Positions 9,083 through 18,384 of a stretch of 64,000 nt of DNA are shown here, piece after piece. The notes beneath the pieces were generated by a model, which had not been told where the DNA came from, ran no database searches, and saw nothing but the letters and a program-made list of their open reading frames with translations. Every line of letters begins with the position of its first letter. The stretch's first letter is position 1. The stretch comes from Chryseobacterium artocarpi (GTDB lineage Bacteria > Bacteroidota > Bacteroidia > Flavobacteriales > Weeksellaceae), in the NCBI RefSeq assembly GCF_001684975.1, contig NZ_MAYH01000012.1, positions 124,001 to 188,000 of the forward strand, given 5' to 3'. Position numbers and translations under genes: made by a program.

Positions 9083-9441
9083 TTTTAACTCAAACTTTTG
9101 GTGATGATTCCTACTTTGGAAATTTATTAAACTCCAAATAAAGTGGATAAACAGCCATCCCTTAGATTTTCCAAGCTAAGGAGGTTAAGATTTAACTGAA
9201 TAAATTACTCAAAAAGCTTTTCCTAAAAAGAAAAATTGATTTTCAGGAGATTAAAGTCTCACCGAAAATCAACGTTTTTTTTGTATTCTTTTTGGAGCAG
9301 TTTTTACTCTTACTTTAAATCTTTTCTGGGATTTGGTATTTTTACGCATATTTGTGAATATTTCGTAATTAAATATAGTCATTTTTCCGATTAAAACAAA
9401 TACTTTTACGAAAAACTATATATTAAATTTTATTCAAAAAC
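9083..9441. other. Intergenic region with one terminator
   Basis: The 359 bases hold the hairpin described at 9236-9282 and AT-rich sequence before the next gene. A weak -7-like TACTTTTA lies at 9401-9408. I see no gene. Confidence 0.6.
9236..9282 (+). terminator. Intrinsic terminator downstream of queG
   Basis: TTGATTTTC/GAAAATCAA outer arms with GAGA/TCTC inside, followed by eight T. It lies about 155 bases after the queG stop. Confidence 0.75.
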
Positions 9442-10125
9442 ATGAATGTGAAAACTGTATTAATCTACGCGCTGAAAGTTGTCGGAATTATTCTGGGAGT
9501 AGTCATTATTTATGTTCTTCTCGGACTATTGATCCCGTACATTCCTGTTTCAGCAAAAGATGACGGCGAAAAGAAAGATATTCCGATCTATATTTATACC
9601 AACGGAGTACATACCGATATTGTAATGCCAGTAAGAAATGACCTTAAAGACTGGAGCCTGATGATTCCTTTTGAAGATACAAAATCTAAAAAAACCGATT
9701 ATAATTATGTTGGAATAGGCTGGGGAGATAAAGGATTTTATCTGGATACTCCTACCTGGGCAGACCTGAAATTTTCAACAGCTGTGAAAGCAGCATTTTG
9801 GTTAAGCGATTCAGCAATGCATTGTACTTATTATTATGCGATGAAAGAAGGAGAGGATTGCAAAAAGATTATGATCAGCAGAAATCAGTATAAAAATTTA
9901 GTAAAATTTGTGGAGGATAAATTCGACAGAGATCAAAACGGAAAATTCATGCTGATTCCTACCAATGCTGTATATGGTGATAACGATGCGTTTTATGATG
10001 CAAAGGGAACTTACAGTTTTCTTTACACATGTAATACATGGAGTAATAACGCCTTGAAAGCTGCAGGACAAAAAGCAGCTCTTTGGACACCCTCTGATTT
10101 TGGAATTTTTCAGCATTATAAATAA
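9442..10125 (+). CDS. TIGR02117/DUF2459-type membrane-anchored protein
   Basis: The 227-residue protein has one N-terminal membrane segment (about residues 7-35) and an extracytoplasmic domain with IYTNGVHTDIVMP, YVGIGWGDKGFYLDTPTW and FLYTCNTWSNNALKAAG. These are hallmarks of the TIGR02117/DUF2459 family. A Cys-Asn-Thr-Trp and His-Thr-Asp arrangement recalls NlpC-like cysteine hydrolases, but this is inference; no activity is established. The next small lipoprotein gene starts 34 bases downstream. Confidence 0.75.
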   Translation: MNVKTVLIYALKVVGIILGVVIIYVLLGLLIPYIPVSAKDDGEKKDIPIYIYTNGVHTDIVMPVRNDLKDWSLMIPFEDTKSKKTDYNYVGIGWGDKGFYLDTPTWADLKFSTAVKAAFWLSDSAMHCTYYYAMKEGEDCKKIMISRNQYKNLVKFVEDKFDRDQNGKFMLIPTNAVYGDNDAFYDAKGTYSFLYTCNTWSNNALKAAGQKAALWTPSDFGIFQHYK

Positions 10126-10159
10126 ACATAGACCTGTTTTGATGTGAAGTATAATTGAT

Positions 10160-10513
10160 ATGAAAAATGTAATTGGATTACTTATAGTCGGATTGCTTTG
10201 TATTAGTTGTCGTTCCCATCATTTGGAATTTACAATAAAGCGAACCATTGTTAAAGTTTATGAAAATGATACAGTGAAAATTTTAGTAGCAGATAATAAC
10301 GATTTTATTGAAGCATTTAAAGATCATAATAATCCAGAAAAATGTAGGAATATCTCATTGGGTAAAAAGATAAAATTTAGAGTAATTCCCGTAAGTGATC
10401 TGTCAACGCATAGAAATGATTTTGTCTATATTCTTAATGACTCTACTTATTTTAAATATAATCGATATTTTGGAATTTATAATTTAAAAAATTATTGTGT
10501 TAAAAGTAAATGA
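10160..10513 (+). CDS. Small lipoprotein of unknown function
   Basis: The 117-residue product has an SPII signal peptide with lipobox LLCISC at about residue 17. The mature part contains VYENDTVKILVADNNDF and a C-terminal stretch rich in Tyr, Asn and Phe. No family is recognised. It sits between a DUF2459-like gene and an SRPBCC gene on the same strand with gaps of about 30 bases, so co-transcription is likely. Confidence 0.6.
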   Translation: MKNVIGLLIVGLLCISCRSHHLEFTIKRTIVKVYENDTVKILVADNNDFIEAFKDHNNPEKCRNISLGKKIKFRVIPVSDLSTHRNDFVYILNDSTYFKYNRYFGIYNLKNYCVKSK

Positions 10514-10543
10514 AGTAGTCTTCCAAATATTTAAGCATTCAAA

Positions 10544-10996
10544 ATGAAACACACGCTTTTCCGAGAACAACAATTAAACTGTGATATAGAAACCGCCTGG
10601 AAATTCTTTTCCTCAGCAAATAACCTTTCAGAAATTACCCCCAAAGACATGGGATTTATTGTCTTGACCGAAATGGATGATGATGAAATATATGAAGGAA
10701 TGCTCATTGATTATTATGTGTCTCCATTATTTGGGATTAAAATGAAATGGCAGACTGAGATTACCCATGTTGATTTTCAGAAAAGCTTTATTGATTTCCA
10801 GAAGAAAGGTCCTTACAAACTATGGAACCATCATCATGAGTTTATTTCCAACGAACATGGGGTTTTAATGAAAGATACGATAGATTATGAACTTCCAATG
10901 GGCTTTTTGGGAGAAATAGCACACTCTTTATTTGTAAAAAAGAAACTGGAATATATTTTCGATTACCGTTTTAGAGTATTGAGTAAATTGTTCTAA
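10544..10996 (+). CDS. SRPBCC/START-like ligand-binding protein
   Basis: The 150-residue cytoplasmic protein starts with HTLFREQQLNCDIETAWKFF and continues SSANNLSEITPKDMGF, typical of polyketide-cyclase/dehydrase-like SRPBCC proteins. The C-terminal half contains DTIDYELPMGFLGEIAH and a helix KKKLEYIFDYR, the long C-terminal helix that closes the hydrophobic cavity. Such proteins bind small hydrophobic ligands; the ligand is unknown. The following 288 bases hold no gene apart from the promoter near 11233. Confidence 0.8.
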   Translation: MKHTLFREQQLNCDIETAWKFFSSANNLSEITPKDMGFIVLTEMDDDEIYEGMLIDYYVSPLFGIKMKWQTEITHVDFQKSFIDFQKKGPYKLWNHHHEFISNEHGVLMKDTIDYELPMGFLGEIAHSLFVKKKLEYIFDYRFRVLSKLF

Positions 10997-11232
10997 CAGT
11001 AATTTACTGATTCAATAGAATAAGGACTGTTAATAATCGATAGGGATTCAACAGGCTTTAGCCAAAATCTTTAATGATTTTATTTAGATTCGGGTGGAAT
11101 GATAAATATATTATGATGATTATCCATGTATTCTGTCATTCCATAGAATTTTAAATTATATTTAGTGGAATTATTGCCCCATTGTTTAAGTTTTTTTAAC
11201 AAATTAAAGACGATAACTCCATTTAAAATTCC

Positions 11233-11240
11233 TAATTTTG
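11233..11240 (+). promoter_or_regulatory. -7 box upstream of the efflux locus
   Basis: TAATTTTG matches TAnnTTTG; transcription would begin near 11247 and include the 110-aa ORF and then the efflux genes. No TTG at the ideal distance was found. Confidence 0.5.
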
Positions 11241-11284
11241 CAGGATTATTGTTTTTACTAAAAAACTAATGTATTCTGGTTGAC

Positions 11285-11617
11285 ATGGCAGGTCTGAGGT
11301 CATTTTTCTTATTTTATATCATACTTGTTTTTACCCTTTTCAATTCGAATTGGGCGGAAAACTCGTTACAGGATATTCCTCACCTTCCTCATGTAAGCAA
11401 TATTCATCTGTTGGATGTCTACGAAGAAGCAGACATGAACACCCATGCGTTGCCTGCAGCTTCCAAAATTGTAAAACATTCGTTACGTAAAGATGATCAT
11501 GCAGTAGGAAATTTTTCAGCAATTCTAAAGGTTGCTCCTAAAATCAGTCTTCCTGATATTGCAGTTTCTATTATTTGTGGAGTGAAATCTTTTCTCCATC
11601 TTCTCCAGTTGTACTAG
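11285..11617 (+). CDS. Hypothetical 110-residue protein heading the efflux operon
   Basis: An ORF with an N-terminal hydrophobic segment (SFFLFYIILVFTLFNS), a hydrophilic middle containing THALPAASKIVKHSLRK and a short hydrophobic C-terminus. It starts 45 bases after a -7 box and ends 59 bases before the efflux adaptor gene. I do not recognise a family. It may be a small exported or membrane protein, or an upstream ORF that influences expression of the pump. Confidence that it is translated is moderate. Confidence 0.5.
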   Translation: MAGLRSFFLFYIILVFTLFNSNWAENSLQDIPHLPHVSNIHLLDVYEEADMNTHALPAASKIVKHSLRKDDHAVGNFSAILKVAPKISLPDIAVSIICGVKSFLHLLQLY

Positions 11618-11676
11618 TTTAAGTTGTTGAAATTCAGATTATTTTAACGAAATTTTTATAACTTAAACATCTATAA

Positions 11677-12765
11677 ATGTATTTTAAAAACGTAATAATT
11701 TGCAGTTTTGCAATATTATTCGCTGTGTCATGCAGTAAAGACAAGAAAAAGAGCAATCAAAATGATAAAGAAGTTCCCGTACTGGAAATCAAGGAAAAAG
11801 ATACCCTTGTAAGTAATCAGTTTGTGACTGATATCCAGGCAAAAAAGAATGTTGAGATACGTTCTAGAATTGGTGGGATTATACAACATATATATGTAAA
11901 TGAAGGACAGTTTGTACAGCAGGGACAGCCTTTGTTTAAGATCAATGATGCTGAATTGCAGATGGAACTTCTTAAAGCGAATGCTGCATTAAAACAAACA
12001 GAAGCAGACGTTCGTATCGCAGAAGTAGAACTGAAACAAATTCAGAGCCTACATGCTAAAAAGTTTGTGGCAAACAACGAACTGGAACTGGTAAAAGCTA
12101 AGCTTTCATCAGCAAAAGCCAAGCATGCGTTTTCTGATGCAGAAAGAAGAACCGTACTTCAGAAGATAAGTTTCACAAAGATTACAGCACCTTTTGACGG
12201 AGTGATAGACGTTATTCCTCACAAAGACGGAAGTTTGGTGGAAAATGGGGCTTTGTTGACGACATTATCACAGCTTAATGAGGTTTATGCTTACTTTTCA
12301 ATTCCTGAAAACCTTTATTTTGAACTTTTAGCCAATGATAAAATCGGAAGCCATCAAAAAATTGAATTAACGCTGCCAAATGGCGTAAATTACCAGTTTA
12401 ACGGTGCTTTAAAAACAGCTGAAGGAGAAATCGACAGAACTACAGGTTCCATTCGTTATAAAGTACTTTTCCCGAATCCGGATCATTTGATCAAACATGG
12501 TACTTCAGGTAAACTTATCATTTCAGAAAATCAGGATAAAGCGATTCTTATTCCTCAAAAATCTACATTCTCTATCCAGGATAAGACCTATGTTTTTGTA
12601 GTGGATAAACAAAATAAAGTGAAAATGACCAATATCAAGATCGGAACTACATTAAGGGATTCTTATATGGTGGAAAGCGGTCTTAAAAAAGGAGATTTAA
12701 TCATTTATGAAGGTACTCAGTCCTTAAAGGATGGTGATATTATCAAAATCAAAAAGAAGTATTAA
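11677..12765 (+). CDS. RND efflux periplasmic adaptor (membrane fusion lipoprotein)
   Basis: The 362-residue protein has a lipobox (LFAVSC, Cys19), then VEIRSRIGGIIQHIYVNEGQF, a biotinyl-lipoyl half motif, a long helical hairpin (about residues 95-160) and the matching lipoyl half FTKITAPFDGVID. The rest forms beta-barrel and membrane-proximal domains. Membrane fusion proteins connect the inner-membrane pump with the outer-membrane channel. It is the first of three co-directional efflux genes, 28 bases before the pump gene. Drug specificity is unknown; AcrA/MexA-like. Confidence 0.9.
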   Translation: MYFKNVIICSFAILFAVSCSKDKKKSNQNDKEVPVLEIKEKDTLVSNQFVTDIQAKKNVEIRSRIGGIIQHIYVNEGQFVQQGQPLFKINDAELQMELLKANAALKQTEADVRIAEVELKQIQSLHAKKFVANNELELVKAKLSSAKAKHAFSDAERRTVLQKISFTKITAPFDGVIDVIPHKDGSLVENGALLTTLSQLNEVYAYFSIPENLYFELLANDKIGSHQKIELTLPNGVNYQFNGALKTAEGEIDRTTGSIRYKVLFPNPDHLIKHGTSGKLIISENQDKAILIPQKSTFSIQDKTYVFVVDKQNKVKMTNIKIGTTLRDSYMVESGLKKGDLIIYEGTQSLKDGDIIKIKKKY

Positions 12766-12793
12766 CCTTTCATAATCTTTAAATCAACTTACT

Positions 12794-15700
12794 ATGGTAG
12801 AAATGTTTATAAGACGAAAGGTTCTTTCGTTGGTTATTTCCATATTATTTGTATTACTGGGAATTATGGCATTATTAAAGATGCCTATCACACAATTCCC
12901 CGATATTGTGCCCCCTTCTGTAACGGTAACAGCAAAATATACGGGTGCAAATGCCGAAGTATCCGCCAATGCGGTGGCGCTCCCTTTAGAGCGTGCTATT
13001 AACGGAGTTCCGGGGATGACATATATGTCAACGGTAACGTCTAATGATGGGCTTACCCTTATCCAGGTTTTCTTTGAAGTAGGAACAGATCCGGATGTGG
13101 CAGCTGTAAACGTACAGAACAGGGTAACAACCATTCTTGATGAACTTCCTGAAGAAGTAATCCGCGCAGGGGTAACCACTGAAAAAGAGGTAAACAGTAT
13201 GCTGATGTATCTGAATATTACCAGTACAGATCCCAGTCAGGATGAGCAGTTTATTTACAATTTCACGGATATTAATGTACTTCAGGAACTGAAACGTATT
13301 GATGGAGTAGGACGTGCCGAAATTATGGGACAAAAAGAATACTCAATGAGGGTATGGCTTGATCCGCAAAAAATGGCAGCATACAGTATTTCAGCTGATG
13401 AAGTGATCACTTCGTTACAAAAGCAGAATATTTCCGCAGCTCCCGGAAAAGTGGGAGAAACGTCTGGAAAAACGTCCAGTCAGCTTCAATATGTTATTAA
13501 ATATAAAGGTAAATTTTTTGAACCTAAACAATATGAAGAAGTTCCTATCAGATCTGATGTAAACGGAACGATTTTAAAATTGAAAGATATTGCCAAGGTA
13601 GAATTCGGGGCAATGAATTACGGAATGGTTTCCAAGACAGACGGAAGACCTTCTGCATCTATTATGATGAAACAGCGTCCCGGCTCCAATGCTTCCGAAG
13701 TAATCGAAAGTGTAAAAGCTAAAATGGATGAATTAAAGGTGACATCTTTCCCTCCCGGAATGGAATATAACATGGCTTATGATGTTTCCCGATTCCTTGA
13801 TGCATCTATCAGTGCGGTATTGACAACGCTTATTGAAGCATTTATTCTTGTGGGAATTGTGGTGTTTATCTTCCTTCAGGACTGGCGTTCTACTCTTATT
13901 CCTGTATTGGCAGTTCCTGTAGCATTAGTAGGAACATTCGCCTTTATGAATATGCTTGATTTCTCGGTAAACCTACTGACTTTGTTTGCCTTGGTACTTG
14001 CCATCGGAATTGTGGTGGATAATGCTATTGTCGTTGTAGAAGCCGTCCACGTAAAAATGGAAGAAGGGATGAATGCAATGGATGCCACCATCAGTGCTAC
14101 GAAAGAAATAGCAGGCGCGGTAGTGGCTATTACAATTGTAATGTCTGCCGTATTTATTCCTGTAGCATTTCTTGATGGTCCGGTAGGAGTATTTTATCGT
14201 CAGTTTTCATTAACGCTGGCAATCAGTATTGTGATTTCAGGGGTGAATGCATTAACGCTTACTCCGGCATTATGTGCTATTATTTTAAAACCACATGATC
14301 ACAATAAAAAGAAAACGATCATCGACAGAGCTTTCCAAAGTTTTAATACCGGTTTTGAAAGACTCACGAATGGTTATGTAGGAATCTTGTCAAAATTCGC
14401 TACAAGAACTACAGTGACTTTCGGATTACTGTTTCTGTTTGTAGGATTAACGTTTGTGACAAGTAAGTTTTTACCAACAGGATTTATCCCTATGGAAGAC
14501 CAGGGAATGGTATACGTAAGTGTTACCACCCCTCAGGGAGCAACGGTAGAAAGAACGGAGAAAGTATTAGATGAAGTGACCGTAATTGCCAAGAAAATAG
14601 AAGGTGTAGAGAATGTAACCACCCTTGCCGGATACAGTATTGTAACGGAAATCGCAGGGTCATCCTACGGTATGGCAATGATTAACCTTAAAGACTGGAA
14701 GCAAAGATCCATTTCTGTAAATGATCTGATCACAGAACTTTCACAGAAAACAAAAGGAATAGCCGATGCGCAGATTGAAATTTTTGCTCCGCCAACAGTT
14801 CCAGGTTTCGGAAACACAAGTGGATTTGAATTACGTTTACTGGACCGAACCGGAGGAACCATCGAAAATACTGATAAAATCACCAAGGATTTCGTTAAAA
14901 AGCTGAATGAAGCACCAGAGTTGCAGAACAGTTTTACCAGTTTTGATGCTACTTTCCCGCAATATATGATCAATGTAGACTATGATATGGCAGCAAAGAA
15001 AGGAATTTCTGTAGATAATGCCATGTCAACACTGCAGACGATGCTAGGTTCATATTACGCGACCAATTTTATTCGTTTCAGCCAGATGTATAAAGTAATG
15101 GTTCAGGCAAGTCCTGAGCATAGAGATACTCCTGAAAGTATCCTGAATTTATACCTTAAAAATGATAAAGGTGAAATGGTTCCGTTCTCTACATTTATCA
15201 CAATTGAAAAAGTATACGGACCAGAGGTACTTACGAGATATAATATGTATATGTCAGCAATGATCAATGGTGAACCGGCAGATGGTTATAGTTCCGGTGA
15301 TGCCATTGCAGCAGTAGAACGTGTTGCTAAAGAAACACTGCCAAGAGGTTTTGATATCGAATGGTCGGGAATGACAAGAGAAGAAATTCTTTCAGGAAAC
15401 CAGACGGTTTATATCTTCCTGATCTGTTTATTATTCGTTTACCTTTTATTGGCAGCCCAATATGAAAGTTTCCTTCTTCCTTTGCCGGTATTACTAAGTC
15501 TTCCTACAGGTATTTTCGGATCTTATATCGCATTGGTACTTGCAGGATTGGATAATAACATTTATGCGCAGGTCGCTTTGGTCATGTTGATCGGACTTCT
15601 TGCAAAAAATGCGATCCTGATTGTAGAATTTGCTGTGGCAAGAAATAAACAGGGATATGACATTATTCCTGCCGCTATCGAAGGAGCAAGACAACGTCTT

Positions 15701-15916
15701 AGACCTATCCTGATGACTTCCTTTGCCTTTGTAGCAGGACTTATTCCGCTGTGTATTGCTTCCGGAGCAGGAGCTATTGGTAACCGTTCCATTGGTACAG
15801 CGGCTGCAGGAGGAATGTTAATCGGAACGATCTTCGGATTGGTAGTGATTCCGGGGTTATATATATTCTTTGCAAAACTTGAAAATAAGAAGAAAGATGA
15901 AAAGATTAAATCATAG
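12794..15916 (+). CDS. RND efflux pump permease (HAE1/AcrB-like)
   Basis: At 1040 residues the protein has the usual HAE1 length. MFIRRKVLSLVISILFVLLG is TM1 and FPDIVPPSVTVTAKYTGA the start of the porter domain. GIVVDNAIVVVEAV near residue 408 corresponds to the TM4 proton-relay region; the usual Asp-Asp pair appears here as Asp-Asn. LLAAQYESFLLPLPVLLSLP and AILIVEFAVARNKQG are conserved in the second half. It exports hydrophobic compounds at the expense of the proton gradient as a trimer in the inner membrane. Adaptor and channel genes flank it directly. Confidence 0.92.
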   Translation: MVEMFIRRKVLSLVISILFVLLGIMALLKMPITQFPDIVPPSVTVTAKYTGANAEVSANAVALPLERAINGVPGMTYMSTVTSNDGLTLIQVFFEVGTDPDVAAVNVQNRVTTILDELPEEVIRAGVTTEKEVNSMLMYLNITSTDPSQDEQFIYNFTDINVLQELKRIDGVGRAEIMGQKEYSMRVWLDPQKMAAYSISADEVITSLQKQNISAAPGKVGETSGKTSSQLQYVIKYKGKFFEPKQYEEVPIRSDVNGTILKLKDIAKVEFGAMNYGMVSKTDGRPSASIMMKQRPGSNASEVIESVKAKMDELKVTSFPPGMEYNMAYDVSRFLDASISAVLTTLIEAFILVGIVVFIFLQDWRSTLIPVLAVPVALVGTFAFMNMLDFSVNLLTLFALVLAIGIVVDNAIVVVEAVHVKMEEGMNAMDATISATKEIAGAVVAITIVMSAVFIPVAFLDGPVGVFYRQFSLTLAISIVISGVNALTLTPALCAIILKPHDHNKKKTIIDRAFQSFNTGFERLTNGYVGILSKFATRTTVTFGLLFLFVGLTFVTSKFLPTGFIPMEDQGMVYVSVTTPQGATVERTEKVLDEVTVIAKKIEGVENVTTLAGYSIVTEIAGSSYGMAMINLKDWKQRSISVNDLITELSQKTKGIADAQIEIFAPPTVPGFGNTSGFELRLLDRTGGTIENTDKITKDFVKKLNEAPELQNSFTSFDATFPQYMINVDYDMAAKKGISVDNAMSTLQTMLGSYYATNFIRFSQMYKVMVQASPEHRDTPESILNLYLKNDKGEMVPFSTFITIEKVYGPEVLTRYNMYMSAMINGEPADGYSSGDAIAAVERVAKETLPRGFDIEWSGMTREEILSGNQTVYIFLICLLFVYLLLAAQYESFLLPLPVLLSLPTGIFGSYIALVLAGLDNNIYAQVALVMLIGLLAKNAILIVEFAVARNKQGYDIIPAAIEGARQRLRPILMTSFAFVAGLIPLCIASGAGAIGNRSIGTAAAGGMLIGTIFGLVVIPGLYIFFAKLENKKKDEKIKS

Positions 15917-17339
15917 AAATATATTATACGGAATAGCAGCGTTAAGTTTAGTTTCTTGTGCTGTTCCAAAAGTAACAGATATCAAAAAAGCTCAGGAATT
16001 ACCGGAAGCCCCTGCTAAAACTGCAAATTCAGAAGAATTTAAGCAATTGAATCTGAAAGGTTACTTTACAGACACTTATTTACTGGAACTATTTGATAAA
16101 GTAGTACAGGCTAATCCTGATTTTCAGATTGCCCAGCAAAGAGTAGAAATTGCCAACAGTTTTTTGCAGCGTTCAAAGATGGATCTCTTACCATCCCTTG
16201 AAGTAGGTGCAGAAGCTAGCGGAAACCGATACGGAAAATATACAATGGAAGGCGTAGGGAACTACGATACCAATCTTTCCCCAAATATTACCGAAGAACA
16301 GAAGATAAACCGCGATTTCACCCCGAATTACTGGCTGGGAGCAAGAAGCAGCTGGGAAATTGATGCCTGGGGGAAGCTGAAAAATAAAAAAATTGCAGCC
16401 CAGAAAAAATTCCTAGCCTCTACAGAAGGGCTGAGGTTACTTCAGGTAGAACTTTTTACAGATATTGCCAATCTGTATTATCAATTGGTAACATTGGATA
16501 ACCGTCTTGCGATTTATCAGAAAAACTACAACCTTCAGCAGAGAGCTTTTGAAATTGTGTTGGCACAGCGTGAAGTAGGAAAAGCTACGGAATTGGCAGT
16601 ACAACAGTTTAAAGCTCAGAATAATAACTGGCTTGCAGAAATAGAACATATTAAAGTAGAAATCGTTACCGTTGAACAGGCAATTACAACCTTAACAGGA
16701 AGCTACGGTGGAGACGTGAAACGTGGAAAGTTGCTGATGCCTACCAATATGGATGTTTTAAACAAAACCATTAATGTAGAAGCGGTCATTCACTCAAGAC
16801 CGGATGTAGCCGCAAACTATTACGTATTGGAAGCTTCACAAGCAGATGCCAAGGCTGCGAGAGCTGCATTTTATCCAAAGATTGATCTCGGTGTAGGTAT
16901 CGGGATGAATTCTTTCTCCGTAGAAACGCTTTTCAAACCAAGCTCACTGGCTGGGCAGCTATTGGGAGGGTTAATGGTTCCTGTTTTTAATAAAGGGCAA
17001 TTGAAATATGAGTTTAATGTAGCAAGTAAAGAGCAGGAAATAGCTTTTTTGAACTATCAGAAGAGCATAACGACCGCTTTTAATGAGCTTCAGTCTATTT
17101 TAAAGCAGACAAAGATCTATGAAAGAGTTTTAAAATTAAAATCGGAAGAAGTTGGCTTCCTGGATCGTGGTGTAGAAGTTTCTAATGACCTCTATCTGAC
17201 GGGATATGCCAATTATTTTGAACTGATCAATTCCCAGAAAAGTAAACTGACCGCGGAACTGGATCTTTTGCAATTTCAACATCAGAACACTAGAAATAAT
17301 GTTTTGTTGTTTAAAGCTTTGGGCGGAAAGCTAGACTAG
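15897..17339 (+). CDS. TolC/NodT-family outer-membrane efflux lipoprotein
   Basis: Starting at ATG 15897, the 480-residue protein overlaps the pump gene by 20 bases and begins with an SPII signal peptide (lipobox SLVSC, Cys21). A further ATG at 15870 is possible but would lengthen the signal peptide oddly. Two OEP repeats follow; WEIDAWGKLKNKK near residue 155 and VFNKGQLKYEFN near residue 370 are characteristic. It forms the outer-membrane channel of the tripartite pump. The overlap indicates translational coupling. Confidence 0.9.
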   Translation: MKRLNHRNILYGIAALSLVSCAVPKVTDIKKAQELPEAPAKTANSEEFKQLNLKGYFTDTYLLELFDKVVQANPDFQIAQQRVEIANSFLQRSKMDLLPSLEVGAEASGNRYGKYTMEGVGNYDTNLSPNITEEQKINRDFTPNYWLGARSSWEIDAWGKLKNKKIAAQKKFLASTEGLRLLQVELFTDIANLYYQLVTLDNRLAIYQKNYNLQQRAFEIVLAQREVGKATELAVQQFKAQNNNWLAEIEHIKVEIVTVEQAITTLTGSYGGDVKRGKLLMPTNMDVLNKTINVEAVIHSRPDVAANYYVLEASQADAKAARAAFYPKIDLGVGIGMNSFSVETLFKPSSLAGQLLGGLMVPVFNKGQLKYEFNVASKEQEIAFLNYQKSITTAFNELQSILKQTKIYERVLKLKSEEVGFLDRGVEVSNDLYLTGYANYFELINSQKSKLTAELDLLQFQHQNTRNNVLLFKALGGKLD

Positions 17340-17357
17340 ATTATTAAAATACAAACT

Positions 17358-17424
17358 CATTAGGGATGGTAGTTGCATACCAAATATGAAGCAATCTCAA
17401 TTTATTTTGAAACCATCCTTAATG
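17358..17424. other. Structured segment downstream of the efflux operon
   Basis: CATTAGGGATGGT (17358-17370) pairs with ACCATCCTTAATG (17412-17424) over 13 positions with one G-T pair. A smaller TTGC/GCAA pairing lies inside the loop. It starts 18 bases after the tolC stop and precedes the terminator, so it would be part of the 3' UTR. Confidence 0.4.
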
Positions 17425-17465
17425 CTCTTTAAATCTTAATAGTTTACAATATACAATACTCTTTT

Positions 17466-17496
17466 TCGGTTTTAGAAACCGACCATTTTTATTTTT
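17466..17496 (+). terminator. Intrinsic terminator of the efflux operon
   Basis: TCGGTTT/AAACCGA hairpin with a three-base loop, followed by T-rich sequence. Confidence 0.7.
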
Positions 17497-17508
17497 TACG
17501 ATGCATGA

Positions 17509-17539
17509 AGAAAGCCACCCGAAAAGGTGGCTTTTATTA
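17509..17539. terminator. Bidirectional terminator between efflux operon and cold-shock gene
   Basis: AAAGCCACC/GGTGGCTTT with loop CGAAAA. T-rich flanks exist on both strands, and the genes on either side converge. Confidence 0.8.
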
Positions 17540-17556
17540 TATAAAGTCGTTTATTA

Positions 17557-17985
17557 TTATTTGACTATTTGAATCTCAACAGCTGAAAATCCTTTTGGAG
17601 ATTTTTCTTTTTCGAAAGATACTTTGTTTCCTTTTTTTACAGGCTCTACACAGTTGTTATTGTGGAAGAAGATATTTTCTTTAGAGTTATCTTCAGTAAT
17701 GAAACCATATCCTTTTTCACTAAGGAAAGTAACGATTCCTGTTTTTCTTGGACCCTCCTCAATAATTGGAGCTGCTCCCAACTGAATATCATCAAGGTTT
17801 ACTTCCTGTCTTTGTTCCGGTGGAGTAGACGTTAATCTTCCAAATTCATCTACGTACATGAAGACGTCCTCCATGTCCTTACCTTTGTTGTTGTTCGTTT
17901 TACGTTCTTCGCGTCTTAACGCTTTTTCTTTTTGCTTTTGAATTTTTTTCTTGAAATTTTCCTTTTTAGAAAAAGAATCTGCCAT
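17557..17985 (-). CDS. Cold-shock-domain protein with basic N-terminal extension
   Basis: Of 142 residues the first 35 are Lys/Arg-rich (KKENFKKKIQKQKEKALRRE), followed by an acidic linker and a C-terminal cold-shock domain at about residues 80-142. The RNA-binding strands read GIVTFLSEKGYGFITED and ENIFFHNNN; RNP1 is GYGFIT, while RNP2 is the shortened IFFH. Such proteins bind single-stranded nucleic acids and act as RNA chaperones. The basic tail probably adds nonspecific RNA binding (inference). A candidate promoter 250 bases upstream suggests a long 5' leader. Confidence 0.85.
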   Translation of the reverse strand: MADSFSKKENFKKKIQKQKEKALRREERKTNNNKGKDMEDVFMYVDEFGRLTSTPPEQRQEVNLDDIQLGAAPIIEEGPRKTGIVTFLSEKGYGFITEDNSKENIFFHNNNCVEPVKKGNKVSFEKEKSPKGFSAVEIQIVK

Positions 17986-18230
17986 AAATTATTTTTAGTA
18001 TTTAGTTTCTATAAATTGTATTGTTCAATCTGGTCTGCCTTAGACCTTAAAGCCCGTCAGTGTTTTCTGTCTTGGATTTTCCCAATCATACAGAGCTTTA
18101 AAATTCCGACAAATATTGCTCTTGGTAGAAGAATAAAAGTTAAAAATATGGCTGCTCAAAAAGCAAAGACTGAATAAAATATATTCCGGTCGTTACAGAA
18201 AACAAAGTATTGACTTGGTTAATTAATGTA

Positions 18231-18238
18231 CAAATATA
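18231..18238 (-). promoter_or_regulatory. -7 box upstream of the cold-shock gene
   Basis: On the minus strand this reads TATATTTG (TAnnTTTG). It would give a leader of about 240 nt before the ATG at 17985. No -33 TTG is seen at the right distance. Confidence 0.35.
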
Positions 18239-18352
18239 CAACAATAAAATGAATAAAGCCGTTTTAAATGATTGATTATCAGAAATGGTTTTCTGGATAA
18301 TACCGCGGAAACAGTGTAATTGCGGAAGTTAAAGCAATATTAAACAGGTTTT

Positions 18353-18384
18353 AATAAAAAAAATCCTCAGTAAGCTGAGGATTT
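18353..18384 (-). terminator. Orphan minus-strand terminator
   Basis: AAATCCTCAG/CTGAGGATTT with a four-base loop, followed on the minus strand by a T run. No minus-strand gene lies upstream of it (18385-18690), so it may end an unannotated small RNA. Confidence 0.6.

Noticed and set aside
17932..18177. An 81-codon plus-strand ORF opposite the cold-shock gene
   Set aside because: It overlaps the start of a well-supported minus-strand gene and its leader; no recognisable protein features.
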